A DNA stretch of 64,000 bases from an uncultured Eubacterium sp. (lineage in GTDB: Bacteria; Bacillota; Clostridia; Lachnospirales; Lachnospiraceae): NCBI GenBank assembly GCA_947178105.1, contig CAMWXD010000013.1:1-64000 (forward strand), given 5' to 3'. Within the stretch, counting starts at the first letter, position 1. Every line of letters starts with the position of its first letter. The translations under genes were made by a program, and so were the position numbers. Positions 52,600-61,134 of the stretch are shown here, one piece after another. Under the pieces are notes generated by a model. The model was not told the origin of the DNA. It did not search any database and worked only from the letters and a program-made list of their open reading frames with translations.

Positions 52600-54723
52600 T
52601 CAATGATATTTTACAGCCTCACCCAATGCTGCTTCTGCTTCGTAGCCGGCAATCTCCGTGTACATATTGGTTTCCTTTTTCTTCAAAGCATCTTTTTTCA
52701 CTTTTTCGTCTTTGTATATATTCATATAAGGCAGGACTTCTTCGAGGATCTCCCTCGCAAGGTTCTGCGCAAACGTACTGTGCGCCTGCTCCTCATGCTC
52801 CGTCGGCTGGTTCGGCGTATCGATCACCGCATAGATCACAAGCTGCGGGTTTTCCTGCGGCAAATACCCGATAAACGATACGACATAGTTATTTGCTTCT
52901 CGCGGCAGCTTTTCCGCTGTCCCGGTCTTGCCGCCCATCGAATACCCAGGCACCTTTGCCACATTTGCCGTCCCGTCACTGACGGTCGCCAATAAATACT
53001 CCTTTATTTTATCGCTCGTTTCTTTTGATACGGTCTGCTTTAACAGCTCCGGTTTTTTCTCTTCCACCAAATTTCCGTTTTCATCGGTAATTTTTGACAC
53101 AACCTGCGGCCGATAGTAGTTGCCGCCGTTAATCAGCGAGCTGAACGCGCTGATCACCTGAATCATCGTACAGTTAAACGACTGCCCAAAGGAGGAGCTT
53201 GCCAGGTCTACGGACGACATCTGCTCTGCCGTACGCACAAGCGTATCGGTACGCGCTTCTCCCGGCAGGTCGATATTGGTCTTAAATCCCATGCCGAAAA
53301 TACTCTGGTAGCTGCCAAACGTCTCCTTGCCGATCCTTCGGACCATCTGCATCAGGGCGTCGTTGCACGAATCCATCAAAGCTTCCTGCACCGTTTCTGT
53401 CCCATGCCCAAACCTTGCCACACACTGGATCTTCCTGTCTGCGATCTGCTCATAGCCGTCGCATTCAAAGGACTCCCTGCCGCTCAGCTTTCCGCTGTCA
53501 AGCCCTGCCGCTACTGTAAACGGCTTCTGCACAGATCCTGGCTCAAAGGTATCGCTGATGCAAAAATTACGCCAGATCTGGTTTAAAGCGTCCGCTTTAT
53601 CATCCTCGGTCATTTGATCGATCTCTTCCTTTGTATAAAACCCTTCCAGGGAACGCGGGTTGGACAGGTCATAGTTCGGGTAATCCGCCATCGATAAAAT
53701 CCTGCCCGTATTCGGGTCCTGGATAATCACGCCGATATTTTCAGCTCCGTCTCCCTCCCTCGCCTCATTCCGGTATGCCTTATTGAATTCCATAATCTTG
53801 GCTTCTACGACAGTCTGGATATTCATATCGATCGTCGTAACGATATTATTCCCATCTACCGCGTCTTTAATCGTCTTTTCCATGGCATTGTCGGAATTGA
53901 GGTATCCATAGCGCCTGCCGTTTGTCCCGTTTAAAGTATCGTTGTAATAATTTTCAAGGCCCGCCATACCGAGGTTGCCGCTTGTTGTCGAGCCAATCAC
54001 AGAGCTTGCAAGCGTTTTATACGGATAATTGCGCTGATATTCTTTTTCAAACCAGATCCCTTTGATATTTCTGCCTTTGTTTTCTTCGTTTTCTTCTTTA
54101 TCTTCGTTTTCCTGATCCTTTTTACTGTCTTTTTTATCTGAATCTTTTTGATCCGAATCTTTTTCATCCGAATCTTTATTCTCTTCTTTTTGATCCGATT
54201 TGTCCGAATCTTTTTCGTCTGGTTCTTCCCCCTGCTGCAATGCAAGGAACGGCAAAATCTGTTCATAAGGAACCTGCTTTGCAAGCACCTTATACCTGCT
54301 GTTTGGATTTTCCTTTATAAAAGTACGGATCTCTGTCTCTGAAAGGAGATCCGGAAAACATGTCATCAGCGCCTGCATGGTTGGTTCCAGATAATACTCT
54401 TTAGAGGAGATCACAACGCTGTCCAAAATAATATTGTATACATCCAGGCTTGTCGCAAGCGCAATCCCATTCCGGTCTAAAATATCACCCCTGCGGAACG
54501 GAATTACCTGGCTGTCGTAGTTGGACTGTGCAAGCACGATCTTTTGATATTTCTGGCCGCTTGTATGCTGAATATACACCAAGCGGCCCATCAATACTGC
54601 CAGCGCCAGTACAATGCAAAAAAACACTGCCATCATCTTCAAATGATTCCTGCGGTTTAATTTGATCCATTTTCTCCCTGGCTTTCTCCTGCTTCGTTTC
54701 CTGCCGGATCTGTCTGCTGCCAT
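52600..54723 (-). CDS. pbpB: PBP2-class division transpeptidase with an acidic/basic insert, PbpB/FtsI position
   Basis: A 707-residue protein: basic tail, helix 30-50, pedestal domain, and transpeptidase domain with FEPGSVQKPFTVAA (Ser nucleophile), DSCNDALMQM (SxN) and GGKTGTAEKLPR (KTG). In the pedestal (about 165-220) there is a run almost only of Asp, Glu, Lys, Ser, Asn and Gln (EKDSDQKDSDKKDSKKDQ pattern), absent in normal PBP2. It follows ftsL, as pbpB does in Bacillus, and works with FtsW at the septum. The ribosome site is AAAGGTGG. Confidence 0.9.
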   Translation of the reverse strand: MAADRSGRKRSRRKPGRKWIKLNRRNHLKMMAVFFCIVLALAVLMGRLVYIQHTSGQKYQKIVLAQSNYDSQVIPFRRGDILDRNGIALATSLDVYNIILDSVVISSKEYYLEPTMQALMTCFPDLLSETEIRTFIKENPNSRYKVLAKQVPYEQILPFLALQQGEEPDEKDSDKSDQKEENKDSDEKDSDQKDSDKKDSKKDQENEDKEENEENKGRNIKGIWFEKEYQRNYPYKTLASSVIGSTTSGNLGMAGLENYYNDTLNGTNGRRYGYLNSDNAMEKTIKDAVDGNNIVTTIDMNIQTVVEAKIMEFNKAYRNEAREGDGAENIGVIIQDPNTGRILSMADYPNYDLSNPRSLEGFYTKEEIDQMTEDDKADALNQIWRNFCISDTFEPGSVQKPFTVAAGLDSGKLSGRESFECDGYEQIADRKIQCVARFGHGTETVQEALMDSCNDALMQMVRRIGKETFGSYQSIFGMGFKTNIDLPGEARTDTLVRTAEQMSSVDLASSSFGQSFNCTMIQVISAFSSLINGGNYYRPQVVSKITDENGNLVEEKKPELLKQTVSKETSDKIKEYLLATVSDGTANVAKVPGYSMGGKTGTAEKLPREANNYVVSFIGYLPQENPQLVIYAVIDTPNQPTEHEEQAHSTFAQNLAREILEEVLPYMNIYKDEKVKKDALKKKETNMYTEIAGYEAEAALGEAVKYH

Positions 54724-54838
54724 ACGCCACCTTTTATCCTAAATTCAATTTCTTTGCTTAAGCTTTCGCAACATCAGCTAAGCCTGATTTTTGGTTACTT
54801 TCTATTTGGTTACTTTCTATTTGTCTGGCTTTTTGCTG

Positions 54839-55336
54839 TTAATCCGAATACTGCATCATATAATCCGCATTGTCGATCGTATAATGCACAATCTGGTCTT
54901 CGGAAGGATATTTCATGCCTAGCTTCCTTGCCTGCTTCTTGACTTCCTTTAAGTCAATCGAAGCTGTGACCCTCCTGTATGCCGCATCGTTTTCAAGCTT
55001 TAGCGTAGATATCTCACTTTCCAGCTTTTCGATCGCCCTCTGCCTGATAATCAGGTCAGACTGTAAGTCTACATATGCTGCTGATACGAGCGCGACAACC
55101 ATCACACATACGGATAAAAAAGCTACATATCCAGCATTCATCTTCAGCGCACGTTCACGGTTCCTTCTAGCCGCACGCCTGCGCCTGCGCTTTTGCTCGG
55201 ATATCCTCCTTTCTTCTTTCCTGCGTCTGCGTTCTTCGTCGCTATAATCTGGTGCAGTTTCCAACCGCCGGACCGTATTGCCATCTTCATACGTGTAGGC
55301 ATTGTATTGCCTCTGCTCTTTCTGTCGTCTGCTCAT
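54839..55336 (-). CDS. ftsL: FtsL-like cell division protein
   Basis: A 165-residue bitopic protein: long basic cytoplasmic head (Arg/Lys/Glu-rich, 35-65), one helix (about 70-92, YVAFLSVCVMVVALVSAAY) and a periplasm-side leucine-zipper-like coiled coil (IEKLESEISTLKLENDAA). Position between rsmH and pbpB supports FtsL. The ATG at 55336 overlaps the rsmH stop (TGATG), and AAGGAG lies five bases before. Confidence 0.85.
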   Translation of the reverse strand: MSRRQKEQRQYNAYTYEDGNTVRRLETAPDYSDEERRRRKEERRISEQKRRRRRAARRNRERALKMNAGYVAFLSVCVMVVALVSAAYVDLQSDLIIRQRAIEKLESEISTLKLENDAAYRRVTASIDLKEVKKQARKLGMKYPSEDQIVHYTIDNADYMMQYSD

Positions 55337-56277
55337 CACTGCTCCTTCCGTTCAAAAACTCTGAGCTTCGCGCTCTTTGAACGTTTATTATTTTTCAATT
55401 CTTCCTCGGATGGTACAATCGGCTTACGGACTGCCTTTCCTTTTGAAACCCTGCCGCATACGCACACTGGAAAATCCGGTGGGCATATGCATGGATTTTC
55501 ATTTTTCTTAAAAACCGTTTTTACAATACGGTCTTCCAAAGAATGAAAGGTAATGACACAAATGCGTCCTTTGTCGTTTAACAGATCGATCATGTCATCC
55601 AGGCTGTCCTTTAGGACTTCCAGCTCCCGGTTCAGCTCAATGCGAATCGCCTGAAACGTCCTTTTTGCCGGATGGCCGCCGCTCTTTTGCACCTTCATGG
55701 GAATCGCAGCGCGTATCGCTGCACACAATTCCCCGGTTGTAAGAATTTCTTTTTCTCTTCTCGTTTTTACAATGTGTTTTGCTATGTTTTTGGCAAACTT
55801 GTCCTCTCCAAAATCCCGAATGATTCGAAAGAGCTCTTTTTCGCTGTATTCGTTCACAATATCCTTTGCAGTCAGCTCCTGCCTGTCGTCCATACGCATG
55901 TCAAGCGGTGCATGTTCGTCACGGTAAGTAAATCCGCGCGCCGGCGTATCCAACTGAAATGACGATACGCCAAGGTCCAGGATGATCCCGTCTGCCTTCT
56001 CAATCCCGAGCCGCGCAAGCTGCGCGCGCATATCTGCATAATTGCTGCGCACAATACTGACCCTGTCTCCAAACCCGCTTAAACGCTGCCTGGCTGCCCG
56101 TATGGCATCTGCATCCTGGTCGATGCCGACCAGCCGCCCTTGTGCCGATAAACGGCGCAGCACTTCAAAAGCATGTCCTCCGCCTCCCAAAGTGCCGTCT
56201 ACGTAAATACCGTCTGGCTTAACCTGCAACTGCTCAATCGTCTCGTGTAATAATACTGAGGTGTGATTAAATTCCAT
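55336..56277 (-). CDS. rsmH: 16S rRNA (cytosine-1402-N4) methyltransferase RsmH
   Basis: A 313-residue protein with [16 protein letters not shown], the SAM-binding [36 protein letters not shown] and the C-terminal [16 protein letters not shown]. It modifies the ribosomal P site. It sits 20 bp after mraZ, as in nearly all bacteria. Confidence 0.96.
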   Translation of the reverse strand: MEFNHTSVLLHETIEQLQVKPDGIYVDGTLGGGGHAFEVLRRLSAQGRLVGIDQDADAIRAARQRLSGFGDRVSIVRSNYADMRAQLARLGIEKADGIILDLGVSSFQLDTPARGFTYRDEHAPLDMRMDDRQELTAKDIVNEYSEKELFRIIRDFGEDKFAKNIAKHIVKTRREKEILTTGELCAAIRAAIPMKVQKSGGHPAKRTFQAIRIELNRELEVLKDSLDDMIDLLNDKGRICVITFHSLEDRIVKTVFKKNENPCICPPDFPVCVCGRVSKGKAVRKPIVPSEEELKNNKRSKSAKLRVFERKEQ

Positions 56278-56297
56278 CGGCCCTTTTTCGCGGATGA

Positions 56298-56729
56298 TTA
56301 AATGCTGACGCCCAGTTCAGCCATGTAATCTGCAATGCCATCCATATCTGCGATGTCATTGCTTTTCTCCCACTTCTCCTTATCCCAGATTTCCACGCGG
56401 TTTAATACGCCCGCAGATACAATTTCCTTTTCAAGGCCGGCATAAGAGCGAAGGTTCGCCGGCAGAAGGATCCTCCCCTGCTTGTCCACTTCGCAGCTCG
56501 CTGCCCCGGCAAAGAAAAAACGCACAAAGTCCCTTGCCTTTTTATTGGTTAATGGTACTTTGCGGAAAGCTTCTTCGATATGTGCCCATTCATCCAAAGG
56601 GTATACAAATAAACAGTCGTCCAGTCCCTTCGTCACCACAAACTCTTCTCCCAGCTTCTCCCGAAACTTGGAAGGGACGATCAGCCTGCCTTTTGCATCG
56701 ATTGTATGATTGAATTCACCCATGAACAT
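56298..56729 (-). CDS. mraZ: Transcriptional regulator MraZ
   Basis: About 143 residues from [20 protein letters not shown], with two SpoVT/AbrB-like domains (second: [20 protein letters not shown]). MraZ represses its own division operon by binding repeats upstream. Such repeats are visible at 56736-56764. The ATG at 56729 is preferred because family members begin MFMGEYNHT; GGTGG lies nearby. Confidence 0.94.
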   Translation of the reverse strand: MFMGEFNHTIDAKGRLIVPSKFREKLGEEFVVTKGLDDCLFVYPLDEWAHIEEAFRKVPLTNKKARDFVRFFFAGAASCEVDKQGRILLPANLRSYAGLEKEIVSAGVLNRVEIWDKEKWEKSNDIADMDGIADYMAELGVSI

Positions 56730-56735
56730 CGCACA

Positions 56736-56764
56736 TACCACCACTTTCAACCACTTTCCTCCAC
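56736..56764 (-). promoter_or_regulatory. MraZ operator: 10-bp periodic repeats
   Basis: The minus strand reads GTGG three times at exact 10-nt steps (starting 56764, 56754, 56744), and AAAGTGG twice in full. This matches MraZ boxes known in other bacteria (repeats of AAAGTGG or TGGG-type words every 10 bp). They overlap the transcription start and leader of mraZ. Confidence 0.75.
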
Positions 56765-56774
56765 GTCTAGTATT

Positions 56775-56803
56775 AATATACCCTTATTTTTCCAGTTTGA
56801 CAA
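56775..56803 (-). promoter_or_regulatory. Promoter of the division cluster
   Basis: TTGTCA (56803-56798), 17-bp spacer, TATATT (56780-56775) on the minus strand, just ahead of the MraZ operator. Confidence 0.7.
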
Positions 56804-56818
56804 GTCATTTTTTCATAA

Positions 56819-56854
56819 ATAAGAAGAGGACGACTTTTGTCGTCCTCTTCTTAT
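56819..56854 (-). terminator. Hairpin between the spo0E-like gene and mraZ, probable terminator
   Basis: A perfect 16-bp stem with a 4-nt loop (ATAAGAAGAGGACGAC and its complement). The T-tract is weak on both strands, so termination efficiency is uncertain. Confidence 0.6.
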
Positions 56855-56898
56855 CCAAGCTGTCCCGCATAAAACCAGCCAATTCATGCCTGTGGAGC

Positions 56899-57060
56899 TT
56901 ATAACGGTGTTCCACCAGCGTTATAATATTTTTCCATCAAAACATCCAGTTTCAAGCTGAGGCGGAAACATTCTTCTGAATTCAGGCCGCGCAGCGCTGC
57001 CTCATTCAATTCTTTTCGGAGCTGTTCAATCTCCACTCTTAATGTACTTTCCTGATTCAT
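56899..57060 (-). CDS. Spo0E-like aspartyl-phosphate phosphatase
   Basis: About 53 residues from MNQESTLRVEIEQLRKELNE, then AALRGLNSEECFRLSLKLDV. Spo0E-type helical hairpins have L-N-x-x-x-x-x-S-x-x-L-D; here the SxxLD motif is SLKLD in place of SQELD. The family dephosphorylates Spo0A-P and delays sporulation. The start at 57060 (GGTGATAAGG) is preferred; the earlier ATG at 57117 lacks a ribosome site. A promoter with three Spo0A-box-like sites lies upstream. Confidence 0.8.
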   Translation of the reverse strand: MNQESTLRVEIEQLRKELNEAALRGLNSEECFRLSLKLDVLMEKYYNAGGTPL

Positions 57061-57154
57061 CCTTATCACCATTTCTGTTTCTTTGTGGTAATTGATTACC
57101 CTTTGTGTTACTTCCATAAAAAAGATTTATGAACGGATTACTTGCGGCAATATC

Positions 57155-57240
57155 ATTGTACTATTATTTGGCAAAATTTGTCAATTATTTCACATCGACA
57201 GCATTTGTCCTCATTCGACAGATTTTGCAGCTTTCCGACA
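57155..57240 (-). promoter_or_regulatory. Promoter with three 20-bp-spaced Spo0A-box-like sites
   Basis: Promoter TTGACA (57184-57179), 18-bp spacer, TACAAT (57160-57155). Above it, minus-strand TGTCGAT (57200-57194), TGTCGAA (57220-57214) and TGTCGGA (57240-57234) lie exactly 20 bp apart. The middle one is the Spo0A consensus, and the others differ by one base. Confidence 0.65.
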
Positions 57241-57251
57241 AAAAACAGTGC

Positions 57252-57815
57252 TTACGCCCTCATTCTGAACTGTGTGATGCTCTTTAAAACCTGGCTGTTG
57301 ACCGGGATAATATGGCTGATATCCCCTTCTACCGTGTTTTTTTCTGATAAATAATCCCGATGCATCTTTTCGACAAAATCAAACAAAGCCTCCGGCGCAG
57401 CAAACTCAATATATTTTTTCTTGCGGCTGGCTGCCTTGCCGCTGTTAATATGCTGGCGGAGCTGTTTTTTCAGGTCTTCCTCATAAGAACAGTGTTCTCG
57501 AAAACCGCCGGTAAATTTCCGGTTATGCGGATACGTAAAATAATCCGCCAGATAATGCGACACTTCCCCCAGATGCCTGTAATATTTGGAATTATTTTTT
57601 TCTTTTTCATCTGTACGGATGGCAGACAATAATTTTATCTGCTCCTGCAGAGCAGGAAACGTCCCCGATATTTCATGTCTCCGATAAATAAACGACGGTT
57701 TAATATCCGGCAGTACACTACCCAAATAAAATGCATATTTATGTTTCTTTAATTCCTTATCCCTGGATTCATTTACCAGATACCTGGCAAGCGTAATATG
57801 TGATTTCTTTCTCAC
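57252..57815 (-). CDS. Zinc-dependent phospholipase C-like protein
   Basis: About 187 residues from a GTG at 57815 (GGGGGACTTTGG upstream). It reads KKSHITLARYLV, then YAFYLGSVLPDIKPSF, then YYRHLGEVSHYLADYFTYPH and NRKFTGG. The His and Asp spacing (SHI, LPDI, H-x3-H-x2-AD) matches the S1/P1-like or bacterial phospholipase C fold group annotated in clostridia. Activity and substrate are unproven. It is upstream of the Spo0E-like gene, on the same strand. Confidence 0.7.
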   Translation of the reverse strand: MRKKSHITLARYLVNESRDKELKKHKYAFYLGSVLPDIKPSFIYRRHEISGTFPALQEQIKLLSAIRTDEKEKNNSKYYRHLGEVSHYLADYFTYPHNRKFTGGFREHCSYEEDLKKQLRQHINSGKAASRKKKYIEFAAPEALFDFVEKMHRDYLSEKNTVEGDISHIIPVNSQVLKSITQFRMRA

Positions 57816-57844
57816 CCAAAGTCCCCCTTCTCGCCTCTTGCCAT

Positions 57845-57887
57845 TTGGAAAGCCACAGTCATAGCTGTCTGTCCTGTGGCTTTCCAA
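57845..57887 (-). terminator. Hairpin after the DUF1540 gene, probable terminator
   Basis: A perfect 14-bp stem (57845-57858 with 57874-57887), loop of 15 nt. The T-run is short, so it is only a likely terminator. Confidence 0.5.
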
Positions 57888-57899
57888 ACAATACTTTTT

Positions 57900-58214
57900 T
57901 TATTTCCTGTAAAATGTCCCGCAGGCTGTCTGTTCACAACGACAGGCGTTGGATCCGCCTACGTCGATGCCTTCGGCATGGCAGCGGCAGTCGTCATTGT
58001 GCACGCACTTTTTCGCTTCGCAGCGGATATCTACGCGCTGTGACGGTTCTTTTGTGCTGTTTGCAAACATATCGCCGCGCCTTTCTTCAAAGCTGTCGCA
58101 GCAAGTCTCGCTCGTGGTACTGGCGCCGGCGCCTCCTACGCTGATATGGTCTCTCGTACAGCCGTGGTCTTTATTATACCGGCAATTTCCTACACTACAA
58201 TCTAATCTTGGCAT
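57900..58214 (-). CDS. Protein with two DUF1540 cysteine-rich domains
   Basis: A 104-residue protein: MPRLDCSVGNCRYNKDHGCT with a following CCDSFEER, and a second unit RCEAKKCVHNDDCRCHAEGI with CEQTACGTF. Each unit has a conserved Cys pattern suggesting metal binding or disulphides. DUF1540 proteins are common in spore-formers, and their function is unknown. AAAAGGAGG supports the start at 58214. It lies after thrS by about 120 bp; nothing was seen in 58215-58337 except AT-rich DNA. Confidence 0.85.
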   Translation of the reverse strand: MPRLDCSVGNCRYNKDHGCTRDHISVGGAGASTTSETCCDSFEERRGDMFANSTKEPSQRVDIRCEAKKCVHNDDCRCHAEGIDVGGSNACRCEQTACGTFYRK

Positions 58215-58337
58215 GATTTTCCTCCTTTTACTATAAAAATACCGTTTGTCATGCAAATTGTTATATGCAGCTATAGTATTTGCAGAAAAATCATGTCCTA
58301 TGCGCCTTCTGCTTTAAAAAAAGATGCCATTTTTTTC

Positions 58338-60305
58338 TTATTTGGCTTTTTCTTCTTCTGGCAGCTCCTTACGGATTTCCTTGGTACGGATTTCCTTGCA
58401 GATCTGGCCAATAAATGCTTCTAACGGCTTCACGCCTTCATTGCCTGCAAAACGGCTGCGTACCGATACGGTGCCGTCCGCCTCCTCCTGCTGGCCTACG
58501 ACAAGCATATACGGGAGCTTATCCAGCCTTGCCGCACGGATCTTAAAGCCGATCTTTTCGGAACGGCTGTCAACCGTTACATCGACACCGTTCTTTTTTA
58601 ATTCTGCCGCTGTCTGCTGCGCATAGGCATTGTATTTATCCGAAATCGGCAGTACGCGCACCTGTTCCGGGCACAGCCAGGTCGGGAATTTGCCCGCATA
58701 TTTTTCAATCAGCCAGGCAAGCGTGCGCTCATAACATCCCATCGACGTCCGGTGAATAATATACGGACGGATCTTATCGCCATTTTCGTCAATATAATAC
58801 ATATCAAAGTTTTCAGCAATCGCACAGTCTAGCTGAATCGTAATCATCGTATCTTCTTTGCCGTAGACATTTTTTGCCTGGATATCGATTTTTGGCCCGT
58901 AAAATGCCGCTTCGCCGTCCGCTTCCACAAACGGCAGCCCTTTTTCCAATAAAATTTTACGCAGCGCATCCTGCGTCGATTCCCAATACTGCGCATCGCC
59001 GAGATATTTTTCTTTGTTCTGCGGGTCCCACTTGGACAGGCGGTACGTCACATCTTCCTGTAGCCCAAGCGTGGACAGCGTATAATAAGCAAGCTCCAGG
59101 CATCCTTTTAACTCTTCCTCCGTCTGGTCTGGGCGGATCACAAGGTGGCCTTCTGAGATGGTAAACTGGCGTACGCGTGTCAGCCCGTGCATTTCGCCGG
59201 AGTCCTCGCTGCGGAAAATCGTAGACGTCTCGCCCATGCGGTACGGCAGGTCGCGGTAAGATTTTTGCGAGTTTTTGTATACATAATACTGGAACGGGCA
59301 GGTCATCGGGCGCAGCGCAAACACTTCCTTGTCCTTCTCTTCGTCTCCCAGGATAAACATGCCGTCTTTATAATGATCCCAGTGCCCTGAGATCTTGTAC
59401 AAGTCGCTTTTTGCCATCATCGGCGTCCTTGTACGCACATAGCCCCATTCATTGTCCTCCAGGTCTTCAATCCAGCGCTGGAGCTTCATAATCATCTTTG
59501 TACCCTTTGGCGCAAACAGCGGAAGCCCCTGCCCGATGACATCCACCGTGGTAAACAGCTCCATCTCCCTGCCGAGCTTGTTATGGTCGCGTTTTTTTAT
59601 GTCCTCCAAATGCTCCAGGTAAGCGGCAAGCTCGTCTTTTTTGTTGAATGCTGTCGCATAAATACGCTGGAGCTGCGCCTTATGCTCATCCCCTCTCCAA
59701 TATGCCATCGAAGAAGAAATCAGCTTATACGCTTTAATGCCCTTGGTCGACATCAAATGCGGCCCTGCACACAAATCGACAAAACCGCCCTGGTCATAAA
59801 AGGAAATTTCCGAGCCTTCCGGCAGGTCCTCGATCAATTCTACCTTATATGGCTCCTGGCGCTCTTTCATATATGCGATTGCTTCCTCCCTTGGGAGCGT
59901 AAAGCGTGTGATCGCATTGCCTTCCTTTATGATTTTCTTCATTTCCGATTCAATTTTATCCAGATCTTCCCTTGAAAACGGCGCATTTTCAAAATCATAA
60001 TAAAAACCGTCTTCAATCGCAGGCCCGATCGCCACTTTTGCATCTGGAAACAGCCGCTTGACTGCCTCCGCCATCACATGCGATGCCGTATGGCGGATCA
60101 CCTTTAGTCCTTCTTTCTCATTTGCCGTAATAATATTCAGCTCACAGTCTTTTGACACCTCTGTCCTTAAATCGACAACCGTACCATCCAATTCTCCGGC
60201 ACATGCCATGCGCGCAAGCCCGCTGCTGATATCCTCTGCAATCTCATATACGGTTTTCGGCGCGTCATACTCCCGGACGGAACCATCTTTTAACTTTATC
60301 TGCAT
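58338..60305 (-). CDS. thrS: Threonine-tRNA ligase
   Basis: A 655-residue protein: TGS domain (1-60), editing domain with HTASHVMAEAV and later SSMAYWRGDEHKAQLQRIYA, class II catalytic core (RPMTCPFQYYVY motif 2-like, MHGLTRVRQFTISEGHLV, IHRTSMGCYERTLAWLIEKY), and anticodon-binding domain (WLCPEQVRVLPISDKYNAYA). It charges tRNA-Thr. GCAGGAGAAAG precedes the ATG. No T-box leader was seen between it and the gene 54 bp upstream. Confidence 0.97.
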   Translation of the reverse strand: MQIKLKDGSVREYDAPKTVYEIAEDISSGLARMACAGELDGTVVDLRTEVSKDCELNIITANEKEGLKVIRHTASHVMAEAVKRLFPDAKVAIGPAIEDGFYYDFENAPFSREDLDKIESEMKKIIKEGNAITRFTLPREEAIAYMKERQEPYKVELIEDLPEGSEISFYDQGGFVDLCAGPHLMSTKGIKAYKLISSSMAYWRGDEHKAQLQRIYATAFNKKDELAAYLEHLEDIKKRDHNKLGREMELFTTVDVIGQGLPLFAPKGTKMIMKLQRWIEDLEDNEWGYVRTRTPMMAKSDLYKISGHWDHYKDGMFILGDEEKDKEVFALRPMTCPFQYYVYKNSQKSYRDLPYRMGETSTIFRSEDSGEMHGLTRVRQFTISEGHLVIRPDQTEEELKGCLELAYYTLSTLGLQEDVTYRLSKWDPQNKEKYLGDAQYWESTQDALRKILLEKGLPFVEADGEAAFYGPKIDIQAKNVYGKEDTMITIQLDCAIAENFDMYYIDENGDKIRPYIIHRTSMGCYERTLAWLIEKYAGKFPTWLCPEQVRVLPISDKYNAYAQQTAAELKKNGVDVTVDSRSEKIGFKIRAARLDKLPYMLVVGQQEEADGTVSVRSRFAGNEGVKPLEAFIGQICKEIRTKEIRKELPEEEKAK

Positions 60306-60359
60306 CTTTTTCTTTCTCCTGTTTCAAACTCTTTTCTGCTGCCTTTTTATACAGCCTTC

Positions 60360-60563
60360 TTATTCTGCAAAATCCTCTTCTTCGTCCGGCTCATACCGTC
60401 CGTTCCCGTTATGGCTTCCGATGACCGTCGTTTTTTTTGGACAGAGCAACATGCCCAGTACAAAACCGGCAAGCGCGCAGCATACGACCTCCAAAAACAG
60501 TTCCCGTTTGGATACGGTTGCCAGATCGTCCAAAGATTCCCAAAACGCTTTTATTTTTTTCAT
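60360..60563 (-). CDS. Small membrane protein upstream of thrS
   Basis: A 67-residue protein with one hydrophobic helix (about 22-42, ELFLEVVCCALAGFVLGMLL), a short basic loop and an acidic end (YEPDEEEDFAE). The ribosome site AAAGGAAATAAA precedes the ATG. It is probably co-transcribed with the VOC protein and thrS. No family recognised. Confidence 0.6.
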   Translation of the reverse strand: MKKIKAFWESLDDLATVSKRELFLEVVCCALAGFVLGMLLCPKKTTVIGSHNGNGRYEPDEEEDFAE

Positions 60564-60616
60564 ATTTTATTTCCTTCTTTCTTTATTGAATTTTTAATTT
60601 TTTGTTTCTTACGCCG

Positions 60617-60985
60617 TCATGCCTGCGGCACAATCTCCAGCCAGTAACCATCCGGGTCCTGGATAAAATAAATGCCCATCTGCGGATTTTCATAACAGAT
60701 GCATCCCATTTCTTCGTGCAGGCGGTGCGCAGCTTCATAATCGTCTGTTTGAAAAGCCAAATGGAATTCGCAGTCGCCCAGGTTATACGGCTTTTCCATA
60801 TCCCGCATCCACGTCAGCTCCAGCTCAAACTGCGACTCGCTGTTTGCAACATAAACAATGATAAAAGAACCGTCCTCGGCTTCTTTCCTGCGTATCTCGC
60901 GCAAACCTAACGCTTTTTCATAAAAATCCAATGATTTTTGCAGATTGAAAACATTATAGTTTTCATGGATCATTTTAAAATTCAT
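60617..60985 (-). CDS. VOC-fold (glyoxalase/lactoylglutathione lyase family) protein
   Basis: A 122-residue protein with MNFKMIHENYNVFNLQKSLD, then FYEKALGLREIRR and a C-terminal YFIQDPDGYWLEIVPQ. Metal-binding His (MIHENY) and Glu (WLEIV) are in the usual places. It is a VOC (vicinal oxygen chelate) member of the glyoxalase I type; the true substrate may differ. GGAGGAAGAG precedes the ATG. Confidence 0.9.
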   Translation of the reverse strand: MNFKMIHENYNVFNLQKSLDFYEKALGLREIRRKEAEDGSFIIVYVANSESQFELELTWMRDMEKPYNLGDCEFHLAFQTDDYEAAHRLHEEMGCICYENPQMGIYFIQDPDGYWLEIVPQA

Positions 60986-61049
60986 GCATCTCTTCCTCCT
61001 TTTTCATCTGCATTTTGAAAGAACTTAACTATATTATAAACGATTCCAG

Positions 61050-61106
61050 ATATAAAAACAAGAAAATCTCCGATGAATCTATGCCACATACATAGCTCAC
61101 CGGAGA
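61050..61106 (-). terminator. Terminator after the SEC-C gene
   Basis: A minus-strand stem with outer TCTCCG/CGGAGA and inner CTATG/CATAG, followed by TTTTCTTGTTTTT. Confidence 0.7.
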
Positions 61107-61134
61107 CTTTGCACGCATTTTGCTGCCTCTTTAT

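Noticed and set aside
60306..60616. T-box leader for thrS
   Set aside because: Looked for the conserved GGTGGNACC-type element and terminator ahead of thrS and ahead of the small upstream gene; neither is present.
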